Shown: positions 1 through 10,567 of the stretch, one piece after another
Numbering within the stretch: position 1 is the stretch's first letter
Layout: each line of letters starts with the position of its first letter
NCBI GenBank assembly: GCA_014904845.1
Contig: MU119427.1
Coordinates: forward strand, 1-64,000
Length of the DNA stretch: 64,000 nucleotides
DNA from: Acephala macrosclerotiorum
Taxonomy: Eukaryota > Ascomycota > Leotiomycetes > Helotiales > Mollisiaceae
Reading direction: 5' to 3'
The notes under the pieces: generated by a model
What the model was told of the DNA's origin: nothing
The model's database searches: none
What the model saw: only the letters and a program-made list of their open reading frames with translations
Translations under genes and position numbers: made by a program

Positions 1-184
1 GGATAAGTGTAGGCAACCAGTGGCTCGAGTTGAGAACGCTTTTGATTGAGTGGGGATTCTTCGGATACACGTGGAAGCACATCACCACATGCAAGATGGA
101 AGAAAGCGTGATGCATATGTGGGAATCCTTAGTAAGGAATTATACGAAGCGCGAGCTTTCACATGAGAGTGACAGGCTACGAGC

Positions 185-346
185 TGTTAGGGTGGTCACG
201 TGCACTAGCTTCCACCTAGCTCCTACCTTATTTACAGCTCTCCAGAGCTCTCTACTCTTTAGACAGACGCACCAATACACACAGACTTTCCAGACAAGAC
301 CTACTACGCTGAGACCGTGGTATATCTTGCGGTGAGGACTGTTATA
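185..346 (+). mobile_element. LTR-like insertion (162 bp) with 5-bp target duplication
   Basis: The segment starts TGTTAGGGTGGTCACGTG and is flanked on both sides by CGAGC (180-184 and 347-351). The first 18 bases match the terminal bases of the two 113-bp elements at 4980 and 12242 (read on their minus strands) except at the second base, G here and A there. The rest of the segment is different, so it is a relative rather than a copy. It lies exactly where the UstYa-like reading frame at 342-926 stops resembling its paralogues. The element class (solo LTR or MITE) is inferred. Confidence 0.5.
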
Positions 347-926
347 CGAGCAATAGCTGCTGCATCGAAAACGCCCATTTATATTCTCCCTTCCCCACCA
401 CCTCCAAGTCTAATTTCTTCGTCATGGAGTAATCTTCATACCATTCCCATGTTCGATCAGAGATGTAGCGTTCCATCATTTCGGTGTCGAGACAGGGGGG
501 GGGCAGGGGGGGGGGGCAGCCAGGCGAAGGACATTCCGTCGAAGACGCTGCCTCGCGAGCGGGTGATGTGGGAGGTACTGCCGCAGGATGTGGTGAGGTT
601 AGAGATTGTGCCGTCGGGTTGGAGAAGTGGATTGAGGGGTCACCCTCGATGTCTAGGAGGTTCATGATTTCGTCTTCTTTGGTGCCGATGATGCCCATAA
701 CTCGGAGGGAAATGAGGATCACACCCGCACAGATGGTCACTAAGGCGCCTATACTAATGATGAGGAGACGTCGGTGGCATTGTAGATGCTTCAGGATCTT
801 GGTGGTTCGTGAGGAGTCTGCGTCCGTGAAGTCTTCGTTGTCGTTGGGTGTGCTGGAGTCGGTGCAGGACTCTGTGTCTTCGAAGGACTTCCGTTGGACT
901 TTTTCGTATCGAGTCTGATCCGCCAT
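342..926 (-). pseudogene. UstYa-like HxxHC-family protein, truncated 3'
   Basis: The frame begins at 926 with a charged, Ser/Thr-rich cytosolic tail, then one membrane segment at residues about 53-76, a proline-rich linker, and a region CLDTEMMERY...GEYKWAFSM that aligns with the intact paralogue at 13313-14095 just upstream of its HTKHC motif. The HxxHC motif and everything after it are missing; the frame ends inside the LTR-like insertion at 185-346. By comparison, about 90 C-terminal residues are lost. The poly-proline stretch is encoded by long G runs near 495-517 on the plus strand, a possible place for sequence error. The related UstYa family (DUF3328) acts on fungal ribosomal peptides as membrane-anchored oxidases; that role is only inferred here. 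Confidence 0.6.
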
Positions 927-1817
927 TTTGGATTTAGTTGCGCTGAAGGAGACAGTTGATTGAAGCAGTATGGAAGATGGGAATCAGAGCCAGTGCCGCA
1001 TGAGTGATCCGCTCATGCACTTGGTGCAAAATGTTCAGCAAATTGTTTTGGAACCTTGGGAGGGCCTTGCTACGAGCGACTCGAGCCCCGACAATTTCAA
1101 ACAGCAGAAGTGGTCAAGTGAACTTTCTGGTTAGGAAAATTGGTGACGTCAAAATCGATCGACTCTTGGTGGCGTGGAGGAGGAATTGCATGCTCTGGAA
1201 TTATGATACCGTAAATCTCTGGTATTCCGAGATAAACTTATTGTGCTTATGTTCACAAGATCATTATCCAAGTGGATACAAACAGTGTCAAGAAAGTATA
1301 GCCGCTTTAACCCAAGGAAATAAAGTCCCTGCTAGCGTAGGATCTTGCTTCGGGACGAGGGGAAAGCAGTGCTTATGCGCCGTACCTTAGACTGGACAGT
1401 TCGATAGTCATGCATAGTGCCTCTATACGGCATATCCAACGGGAGTACGTCCGGGCGCCAAGGGTTGGTTTTACAGAGGTAGTCGCTTCCTTTACCCCAC
1501 TACGACCTTCTTGAATCGGATCGTCGATATCGGGAATGACCTCGAACGAGAGATTCGTGTTGAAGAGTCCTTCGGAACCTCGGAGGGACATATCTCTGCC
1601 AAGTTCGACAATCTTTACGCGCCATTGTTGCCATTTTCAGAATATATTTTAGGTAAATGATGATGCTTAAGCAATAGCCATATTGGGCTGTAATCACTTG
1701 GAATTCAGTGCTATCCCTTTTGTAGACCTTTCAAGTTCACAAGCCTTCTGTCGAATCGGTTCAGAACATGAGAAAGTAGATGGGATTTTCAGAAAGGCAA
1801 AATTCATTCTAAGTTTT
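927..1817. other. Intergenic, no gene recognised
   Basis: Only short overlapping frames without family resemblance are present. This is the shared spacer between the truncated UstYa-like gene and the 3' end of the tyrosinase gene. Confidence 0.5.
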
Positions 1818-2993
1818 CTAGTCTTCATATGAATAGCACAGAAGACCTTGCTCAGTATCTATAATTTTAGACACTGTCATGTCTTCAGCCATCTCGTCCA
1901 TTTTGATCAGATCATTCAAGCTTGTCATCTCATCCGATTTCAAAGATCTCATAGTACTGTAGCTGTTCCTTCTTTCTGGTTTTATATGCTGCCATTTCCA
2001 CCAGAGACGATCAAGCTGTGCATGATGAAGGAAGAATAATGGATCTTCTTCTCGTTAGCCGTGAATTCAGCAGCTAGTATGAGCGAAAGACTTACCTGCA
2101 GGCGCGTTAAATGATAGAAAATCACCCCGAATACCGAATGGGATGGTGTTGTGGGGTCCAGTCTCGAGCTTCAGGGTGAATAGCAGCAAGTCATCCTCGT
2201 CTAAGTACTTTTCAACAAGATCAGGTCGGATCAAGTGTCCTGTGAAGTGACCAGTCTTCGTATCGTTCCTGAAATTCCTGGAAAGACAATGTGGTTTGAC
2301 CTCTAAGCCCACGTATCTTGCGAGTGTCATTGCGAATGGTCCATCGGTCACGCAATGTCCGCCTCCGACTGGACTTTCTCCAAGTACAGAATCACCATTG
2401 CTTCCAAAGCCTAATTGTCTATCGAAGACAGGCGAAGATGCTGGATCTTCGTAGTCAAGGACCCAATCCCAATAACTTGTGAGATTCGGTTAGCTTTCAT
2501 TGCTCGAGTGACTTCAGTTCTTTTAGGAGGGGCATACGCGCGGCATCGGTCCATGATAATGACATTGACTTCTGAGACGTGACTCGAAGATATGGATAAA
2601 GTATCGGTGCCAACTGAGAAAGCTTGGCTGCTCATGACCTTTGCAACTTTAGCGAATCTGAACTGGAGGATGGAAAAGAAGGCTTTCTGACATACTGATG
2701 TGACCAACAGCGCGATGTATGTATAGAAATTCGTCATATTGACTACCACCGGCTTCAAGTTTGGACGGACGATGTTGGAGACACTTTATTGAATTGATAT
2801 ACTCCAACTTTTGAGCTGTGGACAGTGTTTGCCATTCTCGACGAATACTTGGACGCTCACAGCGACCTTGAGGTACAGATAGTACTCGCTGTCTGACAGC
2901 GTATATGAGAGCAGTGATGGTACAATGAAAAGTGCCATCAAGAGTGTCTTCGTTGCGTTTACGAGAACCCTCGAAGTCGAGCGTCTGTATCAT
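1818..2993 (-). CDS. Tyrosinase-like copper oxidase
   Basis: Four exons rebuild an uninterrupted frame of about 333 residues: 2993-2696, 2638-2542, 2475-2096 and 2044-1818. CuA is visible as IHRAVGH (His 93, 98), then SHEQP (His 101) and SWHRYF (His 110). The YWDW motif follows, then CuB with GPHNTIP and DPLFFLHHAQLDRLWW, and GGGHCVTDGPF lies between. Introns 1 (57 nt) and 3 (51 nt) have GTATGT/GTAAGT donors. Intron 2 (66 nt) only restores frame with a GC donor at 2541. Tyrosinase-fold enzymes oxidise phenols; UstQ-type members act in ustiloxin biosynthesis, and the UstYa neighbours here suggest a similar role (inference). The 5' end is uncertain: an upstream signal-peptide exon may be missing. 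Confidence 0.87.
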
Positions 2994-4900
2994 CCGTGAG
3001 TAATTGGCCAGGATTTATTCAGAGCTGAGAGTTCACCTTGTAGTCTTCTCGGTCTCTCCATGACCCCCTTCAACAACCAACGAGTACTTCACCTGGTCTC
3101 TGGATGAAAACATTTTTCATCACAGACACCAGTTCCCCTTCTAAAAGGTGTCAAGCTTAGGATTTGAATCTTGAGAAAACTCATCCGATGCTCCAATTCA
3201 AGTTTGGATGGTAACATGAGGGAGCAACGCAGCACATAGATCGAGGAAAGCGACCCACCGATTCACCTTGGAGTGCAGCACCTCGTCCTTTCTTGGGTCG
3301 AAGTCCAAAATTCCAAAAGATTTAGATATACGAATTTACGAAACAATTCCTCATAACCGGTAATTACTTCGCATATCGGTTTCCATTCAGGACTAAGCCG
3401 TGTGATCTTCGTGCGTGCGGGAAAGTGCATACTGTCAAACGGAGGTGCTGTGAGTGATCAATCTTGATTGAATGAAGCATTATTTTACAGTCCGAATGCC
3501 CTCTTTTATTATGTCCTGCCGATCCTCATTTCCAGAGTGGGGCATCGACCCCTGACTTTCGACACATACAGCCTTCTTAATCTAAGTCTGATTCTAGATC
3601 TACGGTAGTACGGCCCAGAAGTAATCCAACAGCACTAGTAGGGGGTTCCCTGGCCGTAACAACACTTTCTTTAATTAAGCAATACTATAATAGAGGTTTG
3701 CTAGAAGACTTATCTCAGTGTTGCTTGATCGGGTTTACGTCCTGCCTAGTCCGGGGACCCTAGCTAGTGGTGTTGGATTACTTATGGGCTGTACCTCCGT
3801 ATGGCTTTCTGAAAAGCAATTTATTTGAGTTTCGAAGGAAAAGATAGTTCCAATCAGCACTCTCTTTCTTATCGTCTTACAGCTTGAACAAAGTCTTCCT
3901 GCAGTTATGGTGCGAAGTCATTGCCGACCCGAGGCAGAAATGCCCATGTTTGAAAGGATGTCAAGGTTGGTTCAAGCTATCTCATTGGACACTCCTTTGC
4001 CGCCTCGTGACATAGCTGCCACTCCTGAGCAAGCCATTCCGAGAGACCTGCATTAAATCCCGAGCAAGCCGTCAGCCTCACAACCTTAACGAGACGAGAC
4101 ATACGGCAAAGTGAGGAATATTTCCTTAGTTTTGCCCCGCACAACTAGTATCCAAATCAATACTCTGTAAGTCAGTGGCACGTACTCGGTGCCTTCTCAA
4201 CCAACAGCTTGATCTTTCTTCGGAATATTCTACTCGACGATCCTATCATCGAAGGCACCTCGTAACTTGGCAAGGCCATTGTAGTGCCACTTGCATGCAT
4301 GTTGGGAGTTGGATAAATCCTTCCGCGGTCCACCCTCGCTTTGGGAAGCTGGAAGAAAGTGCATTGAATGTTGCCAACACCACGCGCCAGGTAGAGTGGT
4401 ACGAGTTTGTTATCAGGTCTGACTCTCAGAGAAACCCGAATCGCGTTGATGTTTTTGCATTCGAGTCATTTGTTTTTGGGGAGTAACTCCGCTTCTATCT
4501 CAGAGATCTGAATTGATGAGGACTTTGGTCCAACGGTCCATCACGTGGGATATGAGTTGTCACAAATATCTTCTGAGGCAAAATTATGCTGGTGTGATGT
4601 TCAGTATGACAGTTATTCGCACAAGATGTTCAAATGCTGCTCTAAGTCTATTTTTGAAAGCTTGACAATTACACTGATCATCAGTGATACCTAGGGGCGA
4701 CTTAGCCCCAACTAAGCTCTCTGCTGTGAAAATCTCAAATAGGATTTATACGCATTTGATGTAAAATGAAATGAGCTTGCCATCCAACCAAGCAGCCGAA
4801 GGATCCTCGCATATGAACGTCTCCCAGCAAAGCCCATCCTTAGTTTAACCTTGCCGCTCAAAAGTACCTCCTAAAGCACACTCTCCTCTAGAATCTGAAT
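2994..4900. other. Gene-poor spacer with one MITE
   Basis: No frame with recognisable homology was found. The longest, at 4175-4486 on the plus strand, has no family signature. The stretch contains the mariner-type MITE at 3603-3799 and otherwise ordinary sequence between the tyrosinase and the UstYa-like pseudogene. Confidence 0.45.
3603..3799. mobile_element. Tc1/mariner-type MITE (197 bp)
   Basis: The ends form long terminal inverted repeats. The left end CGGTAGTACGGCCC... and the reverse complement of the right end CGGAGGTACAGCCC... stay alignable for about 50 bases, sharing AAGTAATCCAACA. The element is bounded by TA on both sides (3601-3602 and 3800-3801), the target duplication of Tc1/mariner elements. 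The interior of about 90 bp has no coding capacity, so this is a non-autonomous element. Confidence 0.8.
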
Positions 4901-5678
4901 CATCTTCCCATGTTGCCAAGCGTGCACGATGAATATGTCATTCCTACCATCAAAGTTCCTCTCTGATCTGAAGGTTGTCTATTACAGGCAAAGGCTGTGT
5001 TGTGGGTGTAAAGTGTGTGTTCATGATGTCTTATTCCTGTCTAGCGGTGAGATGAGGATATATATAACATTAAACACGTGACCACCCTAATATTGTCGAA
5101 CTTCGTTAAAGCAATGCGTGTTGTGTTCGCGGTCCAGCATGTAGCCATTCAAGGGCCCGCCTGTGGGAAGAACTTGAAGATTCTTCGTCAATAGATACTA
5201 GCAGTGGGCGCCATGAAAGGGCCATGTGGAATAAAATTCCTCGTATTTTCCAGCGAGAATGTCTTCAGGTGGAATGGGTGAGGTCTTGTTCTTGTACTAC
5301 CAGAATGGCCACTTCTCCGAATAGAAGAACTCAAGAGCATGAGTGGCATTGAGACAGGCAGGCGGCGTCTAAGCATACACCATGACGTCCAACTCGCAAC
5401 CCAGACTTCGAGCTGCTTCAGGTGTGTTGCCGCATGTGAGTCGTACTCTTCGTGTTGGAATTTGGTTGATTTTCCATGAAACGATACCATAACAGAGCAT
5501 TTGATGAGACGATTCCAAGCATAATCGCCAACGTGGTAGCGAACCCCAACCAGAAGAGGCCGTGTCGCCTCGAATCTCGTCCTTTTGGAAAATCCAAATG
5601 CTCATTCCCTAACAGTGGGTTAGAGCTCGCCTCGTCCTTTTCGGACATAGAGAGGGAATCTCCGTATGGCTCGGCCAT
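4901..5678 (-). pseudogene. UstYa-like HxxHC-family pseudogene with stops and LTR insertion
   Basis: Starting at 5678, the frame runs through a cytosolic tail with PLLGNE, a membrane segment (LFWLGFATTLAIMLGIV), CGNTPEAARSLGC, then FHGAHC and NTHC, the two HxxHC-like motifs. A frameshift lies near 5455-5470. In-frame TAG codons replace expected Trp or Gln codons at three places (before TPPACL, inside the PFW/YKNK stretch, after GAHC); TGG to TAG and CAG to TAG are the changes RIP makes. The frame is then split by the 113-bp element at 4980-5092 and resumes beyond it. It is a paralogue of 342-926, 8380-9061 and 13313-14095. Clearly non-functional. Confidence 0.82.
4980..5092 (-). mobile_element. 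113-bp solo LTR-like element, copy 1
   Basis: The element begins TATTACAGGC and ends CACCCTAATA, giving short inverted termini TATTA/TAATA. It is flanked by TTGTC on both sides (4975-4979 and 5093-5097), a perfect 5-bp target duplication. It differs from the copy at 12242-12354 at about four of 113 positions. No reading frame is present. The 5-bp duplication suits a solo LTR of a retrotransposon. TATTA/TAATA could be a RIP-changed form of TGTTA/TAACA (inference). It interrupts the UstYa-like pseudogene. Confidence 0.85.
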
Positions 5679-5980
5679 CTGGTTTGAGTAGAATCGTTGT
5701 GAAGATTTTAAATTCGATGTGGAATCTGTGTTGTGCACTGTTTGGGGGAAAACGCCTTCGAAAGATTGCCCTCTCGCTACTGAGCCCAAGTGTGTAAGCT
5801 TTAGTCTCCAAGTCGAAGATGAGGGGGCAAGAAATTCAGTGAATTTGCTCGGACTTTGAGCGTCCGTGGGAGTTGGGTCCCACCCATCTACCGCATGCTA
5901 TAATCTGACAACGCCAATGACCAGTTTCTGACTTGGGCGTTGCTCAATAATCCCTTGTCTTCTTGGGCCACAGATGCAGC

Positions 5981-6072
5981 TATAATGGTCTGAAAGCATG
6001 ATATATTAAAGATGATAATCCAAAGAGCGGTGAGAATGAGAATATATACAGCATATCACGTGCACCCTAACA
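5981..6072 (-). mobile_element. Degenerate relative of the 113-bp element
   Basis: On the minus strand it starts TGTTAGGGTG and shares CACGTG, a TATAT tract and TCTCACCGCT in the same order as the 113-bp elements. It is about 92 bp long, with imperfect flanks GCAGC/GCAGT. It lies upstream of the UstYa-like pseudogene. Confidence 0.5.
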
Positions 6073-6435
6073 GCAGTTGTGTGGCATGGACGGCTCTTGA
6101 CTATGCACAATGTTTCATTGAACTTCGACGATCTGCAAGGATGCAGCTAACGTATTTCTGATGTCTATAGCGTAGACTCGGTCTGTCAAATGCTGTGGTG
6201 GTTTTATGGTACTGGCCAATCAATCAGGAGATGGAACCCTCCTTACAAGAGCACCAAACCCAAAGACCGGGGTTTCAAACCCAAAGTACAGGGTATATAG
6301 CCACCAACTAGACTTCAATAGGCATAGACTGACTTGCTAGGCTCGAGAATCCTCAAGAAAGTGCCGCTAACCCCAAATTTTTTGGGTTAGGCAAACCTGA
6401 GGCATAATTTGAGGCAAAATCAGGCGTTTTAACTC

Positions 6436-6480
6436 AAAAGAGCTTCCCACTTACAAGGGCCCTTGTAAATTGGCTCTTTT
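6436..6480. repeat. Palindrome inside composite element
   Basis: The core TTACAAGGGCCCTTGTAA (6451-6468) is a perfect 18-bp palindrome. It is flanked by outer arms AAAAGAGC and GCTCTTTT. The arm sequence resembles the element's terminal repeat (TTACAAGAGC), suggesting two abutting ends of related insertions. Confidence 0.6.
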
Positions 6481-6971
6481 GGCCCCTGTAACTCTAAAAA
6501 CAGCCTATAAACTTCAAGATTTATATCTTAAGTCCTTTCTTCCCTCTCTGCTTTTCGACAGTCTTTTAAGTTGCAAGTTCCTCCCTTCTTCGATCGGGTT
6601 ATATACTAATTATTTTATAGACTTTTTCGAGCTGCTACTGGAGTGCCTCTTCCCTCGATTCCCTTTATTATACACACACACAACTTGGACGTAGAGGACT
6701 TGGAAAAGTCAGTACTTTGGATTTGCAGATTCCGAAAGGCAAAAAGCTGCGAGAATGGCAGTGGAGTGGTGGATAGAGTGATAGGGAGGATAGTAAATGG
6801 CAGTAGAGTGGTGGATAGAGTAATGGGAAGGATAGTGGGGTGAGTAGAACTTAATGTAAAATAGCTTTAATCAAGACTTCGCCACTCACTTGCAAGGATT
6901 GGGGGATTGCTTCCCCTACAACCAAAATTCTTTGGTTTTCAAACCCAAAGTCGCTTAAACCCTGGTCTTTA

Positions 6972-7254
6972 CGAGCCTGGGATCATAAGTCTGTGTTTTC
7001 CAGGCATTTTTCGGGGCATTTTTAAGCGACGAAAACTAAACTCGACGACTTTACTTTAAAAGTATAAAATACGCACAAATCAGAATTATTTGAACTTATA
7101 TTACGATATTTATAAAAAGCTATAGTGAGTTTATAAAGCAAATTTGAGTTAATTTAGTTTCGTGATTAAAAATCGAAATTTAGTTTTAGCGCTCATTTTT
7201 TAGCGAGAAGGCCCGAAGAGCCCTGTAAAACACAGACTTATGATCCCAGGCTCG
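6972..7254. mobile_element. MITE with TTA target duplication (283 bp), Harbinger-like
   Basis: The terminal inverted repeats begin CGAGCCTGGGATCATAAGTC and match for about 28 bases. TTA is duplicated on both sides (6969-6971 and 7255-7257), as in PIF/Harbinger elements that target TWA. The interior is A+T-rich and non-coding. Assignment to the superfamily rests on the duplication only. Confidence 0.72.
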
Positions 7255-7483
7255 TTAGTATTGCTTTGGTTTTGGTGCTTTTGCAGGGCCTAGGTGGGAG
7301 AGTCCCAACAAACACTCACATCAAGTTTCCCCGAAGACTACGGGCGAGGTCTCTTCCCTATAAATTAGCTATCAGATGACCTTCGCCGTTTTCAAGTTTA
7401 ATACTTCCGGTAACTCTCAGCTCTGCATAACCACATTTCCGGAACGCATCTATCTGTCAACTTTCAATTCCTCACCTTTCAAT

Positions 7484-7887
7484 ATGAAGGTTTTCTCATT
7501 TATCAGTGCCATCGTAGCTACGACACTCGTCGGTAATGTCATCGCTGCTCCTGTAGCAGGCGAGAGCTCTTGCACAGCGTTCTGAACTTGAAGATCGCGG
7601 TCTCGTATGTATCTCACTTCCTCCAACAACACTTCCTTCCAAATTGTGACAAGAGTTAAAGTAACTCTTCGTACACGTTTGCCTCAATCATTTCAAGGCA
7701 CTGCTCCTACCGAATCCCAAAATCTCCAAGATACATATGCTGATTCGGATTTCTCTCTTCGCAGGAAACCATGTTCTACGGCTCTGACCTTGAATACGAG
7801 GTTGACGATGCCGATCCAGATGCAGCTAAAAAGCTCAAGAAACGCGTCAGCACCAGCCTATTCACGCCCAGAGGAATCTCTAGCTAA
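7484..7887 (+). pseudogene. Small secreted peptide gene (possible RiPP precursor), frameshifted
   Basis: The ATG at 7484 opens a clear signal peptide ending near residue 22 (...NVIAAPVA). The same frame then meets TGA at 7583, while the +1 frame continues through ALAQRSELEDRGL to a GTATGT donor at 7605. A 160-nt intron with a GCTGAT branch point and TTCGCAG acceptor leads to an exon at 7765-7887. That exon encodes an acidic, Tyr-containing stretch (FYGSDLEYEVDD), then a KKLKKR Kex2-type site and a 13-residue tail. Signal peptide, acidic propeptide, Tyr-rich candidate core and KR site, lying among UstYa and tyrosinase genes, fit a dikaritin-type precursor, but there is only one candidate core rather than repeats. 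The frameshift could be real decay or a sequence error. Confidence 0.5.
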
Positions 7888-8379
7888 ACATGGCGACAGC
7901 GCATCCCGGCTGAGAAGTAATCGTGCTTTTCGTACATTCGGATTTGGAGAGACGGATAGCTGCGTTGTGGTCTCAAGGTCGAAAACTCTCGAATCAGCTG
8001 GGTGACTGTACTAGGTGGTGAAGACATTATCAAATACAGAATACAATCTCGAGAGAGCATCCTCAAGACTAGTCAATCAATTGATAAATCTTGCCCATCT
8101 GCTCGTGAAGCCCCCGTTCATTTGTGAATAACTCCTGAATTTGCACCCGAAGCATTTAAAATATCCCAGTATATCTTACGATACTGATCGCAACGCTGAC
8201 TTCAAGTAGCGAGGTCTACGCTTCAACTACCGAGCAAGTACGAAGGTAGCTAATCAAAACTTCAAGATCTGATTCACCATCACGGATAGCGAGCACCTTC
8301 GGCAAACAATCAATGTAGTCTCAAATGGCGTCACATTTACTATGGAATTCTGGAACTTGTTCATGATTCATTCTCACTA
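7888..8379. other. Intergenic, no gene recognised
   Basis: No supported coding region between the peptide gene and the convergent UstYa-like pseudogene. Confidence 0.5.
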
Positions 8380-9061
8380 AATCCCCCCATACTGCTCAAA
8401 ATTCCACCCACTTGCACAACCTAGTCGTGCAAAAGAAATAACAGTTCTTGAAAATTCCTGTGCACGCCTGATTTTTCCTTCAAAGAGCCCGGGAAGTGCT
8501 CTTGACCACTGACCCACCATAGGTAAGAGTCTGGAATTGTCGATGAAGGAGGTATTGACAATGCTTGAGGTGCAATAACCATGAGGTATAGACGTATTCA
8601 TGCTCTGCCGCGAGGATTTCCTCGTATGGCAGAACATGCGTCTTTGTGGTGTCGTTCCAGAATTCAATGCCGTGAGACTTCAGCCCATCCCAATACTGCT
8701 GCGAAAGCGTATCATTGTAGCATGGTGCTGGTATCCAGGAATAATGCATTATATCAAAGACGCAACCTCGCGCTCGAGCCTCGCCTCCTGATGTTCCGCA
8801 GTCAAGAATATGCTCTGGATTGACTAAAGCTGTCTCTCTTGCGATATCTTTTGAGGAACGAATTGATGTGAAGAAGACAGCGGTAGCTGTGATGCTGATT
8901 ATTGCCGTTCCGGTAAGAAGGAAGAATTACTTCGCTCGGTGCGACACGGAGGACTTCGGTTTTCTGGAGGGCATATGTCGAGGTTCATCACCGAGAAAGG
9001 GTTCTTGACTCAAGTCATCTTCTGAGGATGTTGATGGCTTCTCTCTGAAGAAGTCCGACAT
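8380..9061 (-). pseudogene. UstYa-like HxxHC-family pseudogene
   Basis: Starting at 9061 the frame gives a cytosolic tail with PFLGDE, a membrane segment (FFLLTGTAIISITATAVFF), CGTSGGEARARGC, FDIMHYSWIPAPC, and HEYVYTSWLLHLKHC with the first HxxHC-type motif, followed by QYLLHRQ. An in-frame TAA lies just before the membrane segment (CAA to TAA would fit RIP). A frameshift near 8485 moves the C-terminal part into another frame, where ARLGCASGWNF can still be read. The second HC motif is absent. Its closest relative in the window is the intact gene at 13313-14095. Confidence 0.75.
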
Positions 9062-10567
9062 TCTGTTCATGAAAATCATGGTAAAGAAAGCAAAGGTTGA
9101 GCACCTTCGGTGGTGAATATTTTCGCTCCAACCGCGTCAGAACAAAGAGGATGATACTCGCAGCAAGACGAGATGGACGTGTGGTGAGATGACAGCTACC
9201 CTTCGTTCTCAACAAATATCATACTCGTGCACGTGGAGTAATTCTCGCTTCAGCCCCCTTTTAGCTTAAGCGAAATATAGCGCATCGGGATTGGCGGTTG
9301 GAAAGTATAGGAGGTGAGAGTTTATCGGCCTCATGTAAAATATAACATTGAGGCACAAAGCTGGCGAGTTCTTTGGTCGACGACAGCAACTCAACTCGCC
9401 AAGACGAGTTGATTCGCGGGCGATCAAAGGCCAAGATCAGCGCTAAAGTTGTGTGCTTTAGCGCTATTTCTCTAATGCAATCCTCTAAGGATGATATTTA
9501 AGGCTTAAAATCTGATACATTTTCTAAACTGAAATAGTTATCGATTTTGTTAGATTTGACTTTAGCTTGAATCACTATCTTCTAAGCTGCAAGAGACACT
9601 TTCTGGGAAGCCCGATAAATCCTGCTCTGCCCTTACCTTCACCTTGGAGATCTGAGATTGGCTCGAAGTATTAGCGCCGAACGGAGATTCTTGCCCCGAT
9701 AAGCGCATTTACCAAGTTGCAGCACATGAGAATGTTACATTGCGGGGTAGAATCCTACAAACACAATATGTATTGGCTGTGATTGGCTATCTCGTACTCA
9801 TGTCTTCGATAGTCGTCACTTCCGCACTGCGTCACATCCTCTTTACGCCGTATCCTAATACAGCAGGAGTTAAAGATACTCAGCTCATTTTAAAAGCGCA
9901 AGGTTAACCATTGCTCGGCTGGTTAATTCTGGGTCGCTGACTGCATAGTAGTCTGCATACTGGAAGCTGTTCCTCGTCACTGCACTCATAGCCAAAAGTA
10001 TTGTAACCTAGCCGCTGCGTCCCAAAAGTAATTTCAAGACATGGCATTCAGCGGTAGCTGTTAGTACGCCATAGAAATTCTCATCAAGTATGATCCTGCC
10101 ATTGAGTTGATCTCGTGCAGCTGCTGATAAGCTTTTACGCTCCTTTCATTAGATTGCACAGCTGCATGTGCTAAATCCTACCAACATACACCACAGTTCA
10201 CATGCATGATAGAACCCAGCTCAAGTCGCCTTGAGTTATCCCTCATAGTTTTGTTTGGCTGGCGGCAGGAAATTCCAATTACTTGTGTAAAAGAACTTGC
10301 CGATTAGGGAAGATTCGACGGTTTCTTCTCGCACCTTTACATGAGATCGAAACTGTGCAGCCTCGAGTAAAACCAAGCAAAACAGCTGTGAAATTGGTTT
10401 CCAAGGCATTGAGGCATAGACTTCCAGCTGCATCATTCAACAGCATTGTTCTTCGGAGTTCGTCGAACTGGCATTTGCGCTTCGGTCACCAGTTTCCACT
10501 TCACATATCAACTCACCAATTGATTCTATACGTCGACTTCTACCAAAAAAGGACTGCAGGTACAACC
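9062..10567. other. Gene-free spacer
   Basis: No supported gene. The stretch contains the short hairpin at 9439-9465 and lies between two divergent UstYa-related genes, so it would hold both promoters. Confidence 0.5.
9439..9465. repeat. Perfect 10-bp hairpin
   Basis: AGCGCTAAAG, a 7-nt spacer and CTTTAGCGCT form a perfect stem. Its role is unknown; it may be the tip of a decayed element. Confidence 0.5.

Larger units (their letters stand above)
6241..7288. mobile_element. Composite element with 25-bp inverted ends, containing a nested MITE
   Basis: The left end CCTTACAAGAGCACCAAACC matches the reverse complement of the right end, CCCTGCAAAAGCACCAAAAC, and the match extends to about 25 bases with four differences. 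CCT flanks both sides (6238-6240 and 7289-7291). Without the nested element at 6972-7254 the body is about 760 bp and non-coding. The family is unknown and boundaries are tentative. Direct repeats of TTTCAAACCCAAAGT occur near 6272 and 6938. Confidence 0.4.

Noticed and set aside
484..918. Plus-strand frame of 144 residues
   Set aside because: It overlaps the UstYa-like pseudogene on the other strand; the glycine-rich start comes from a G-run.
4175..4486. 103-residue plus-strand frame
   Set aside because: No recognisable motif, no paralogue, and neighbouring frames look equally random.
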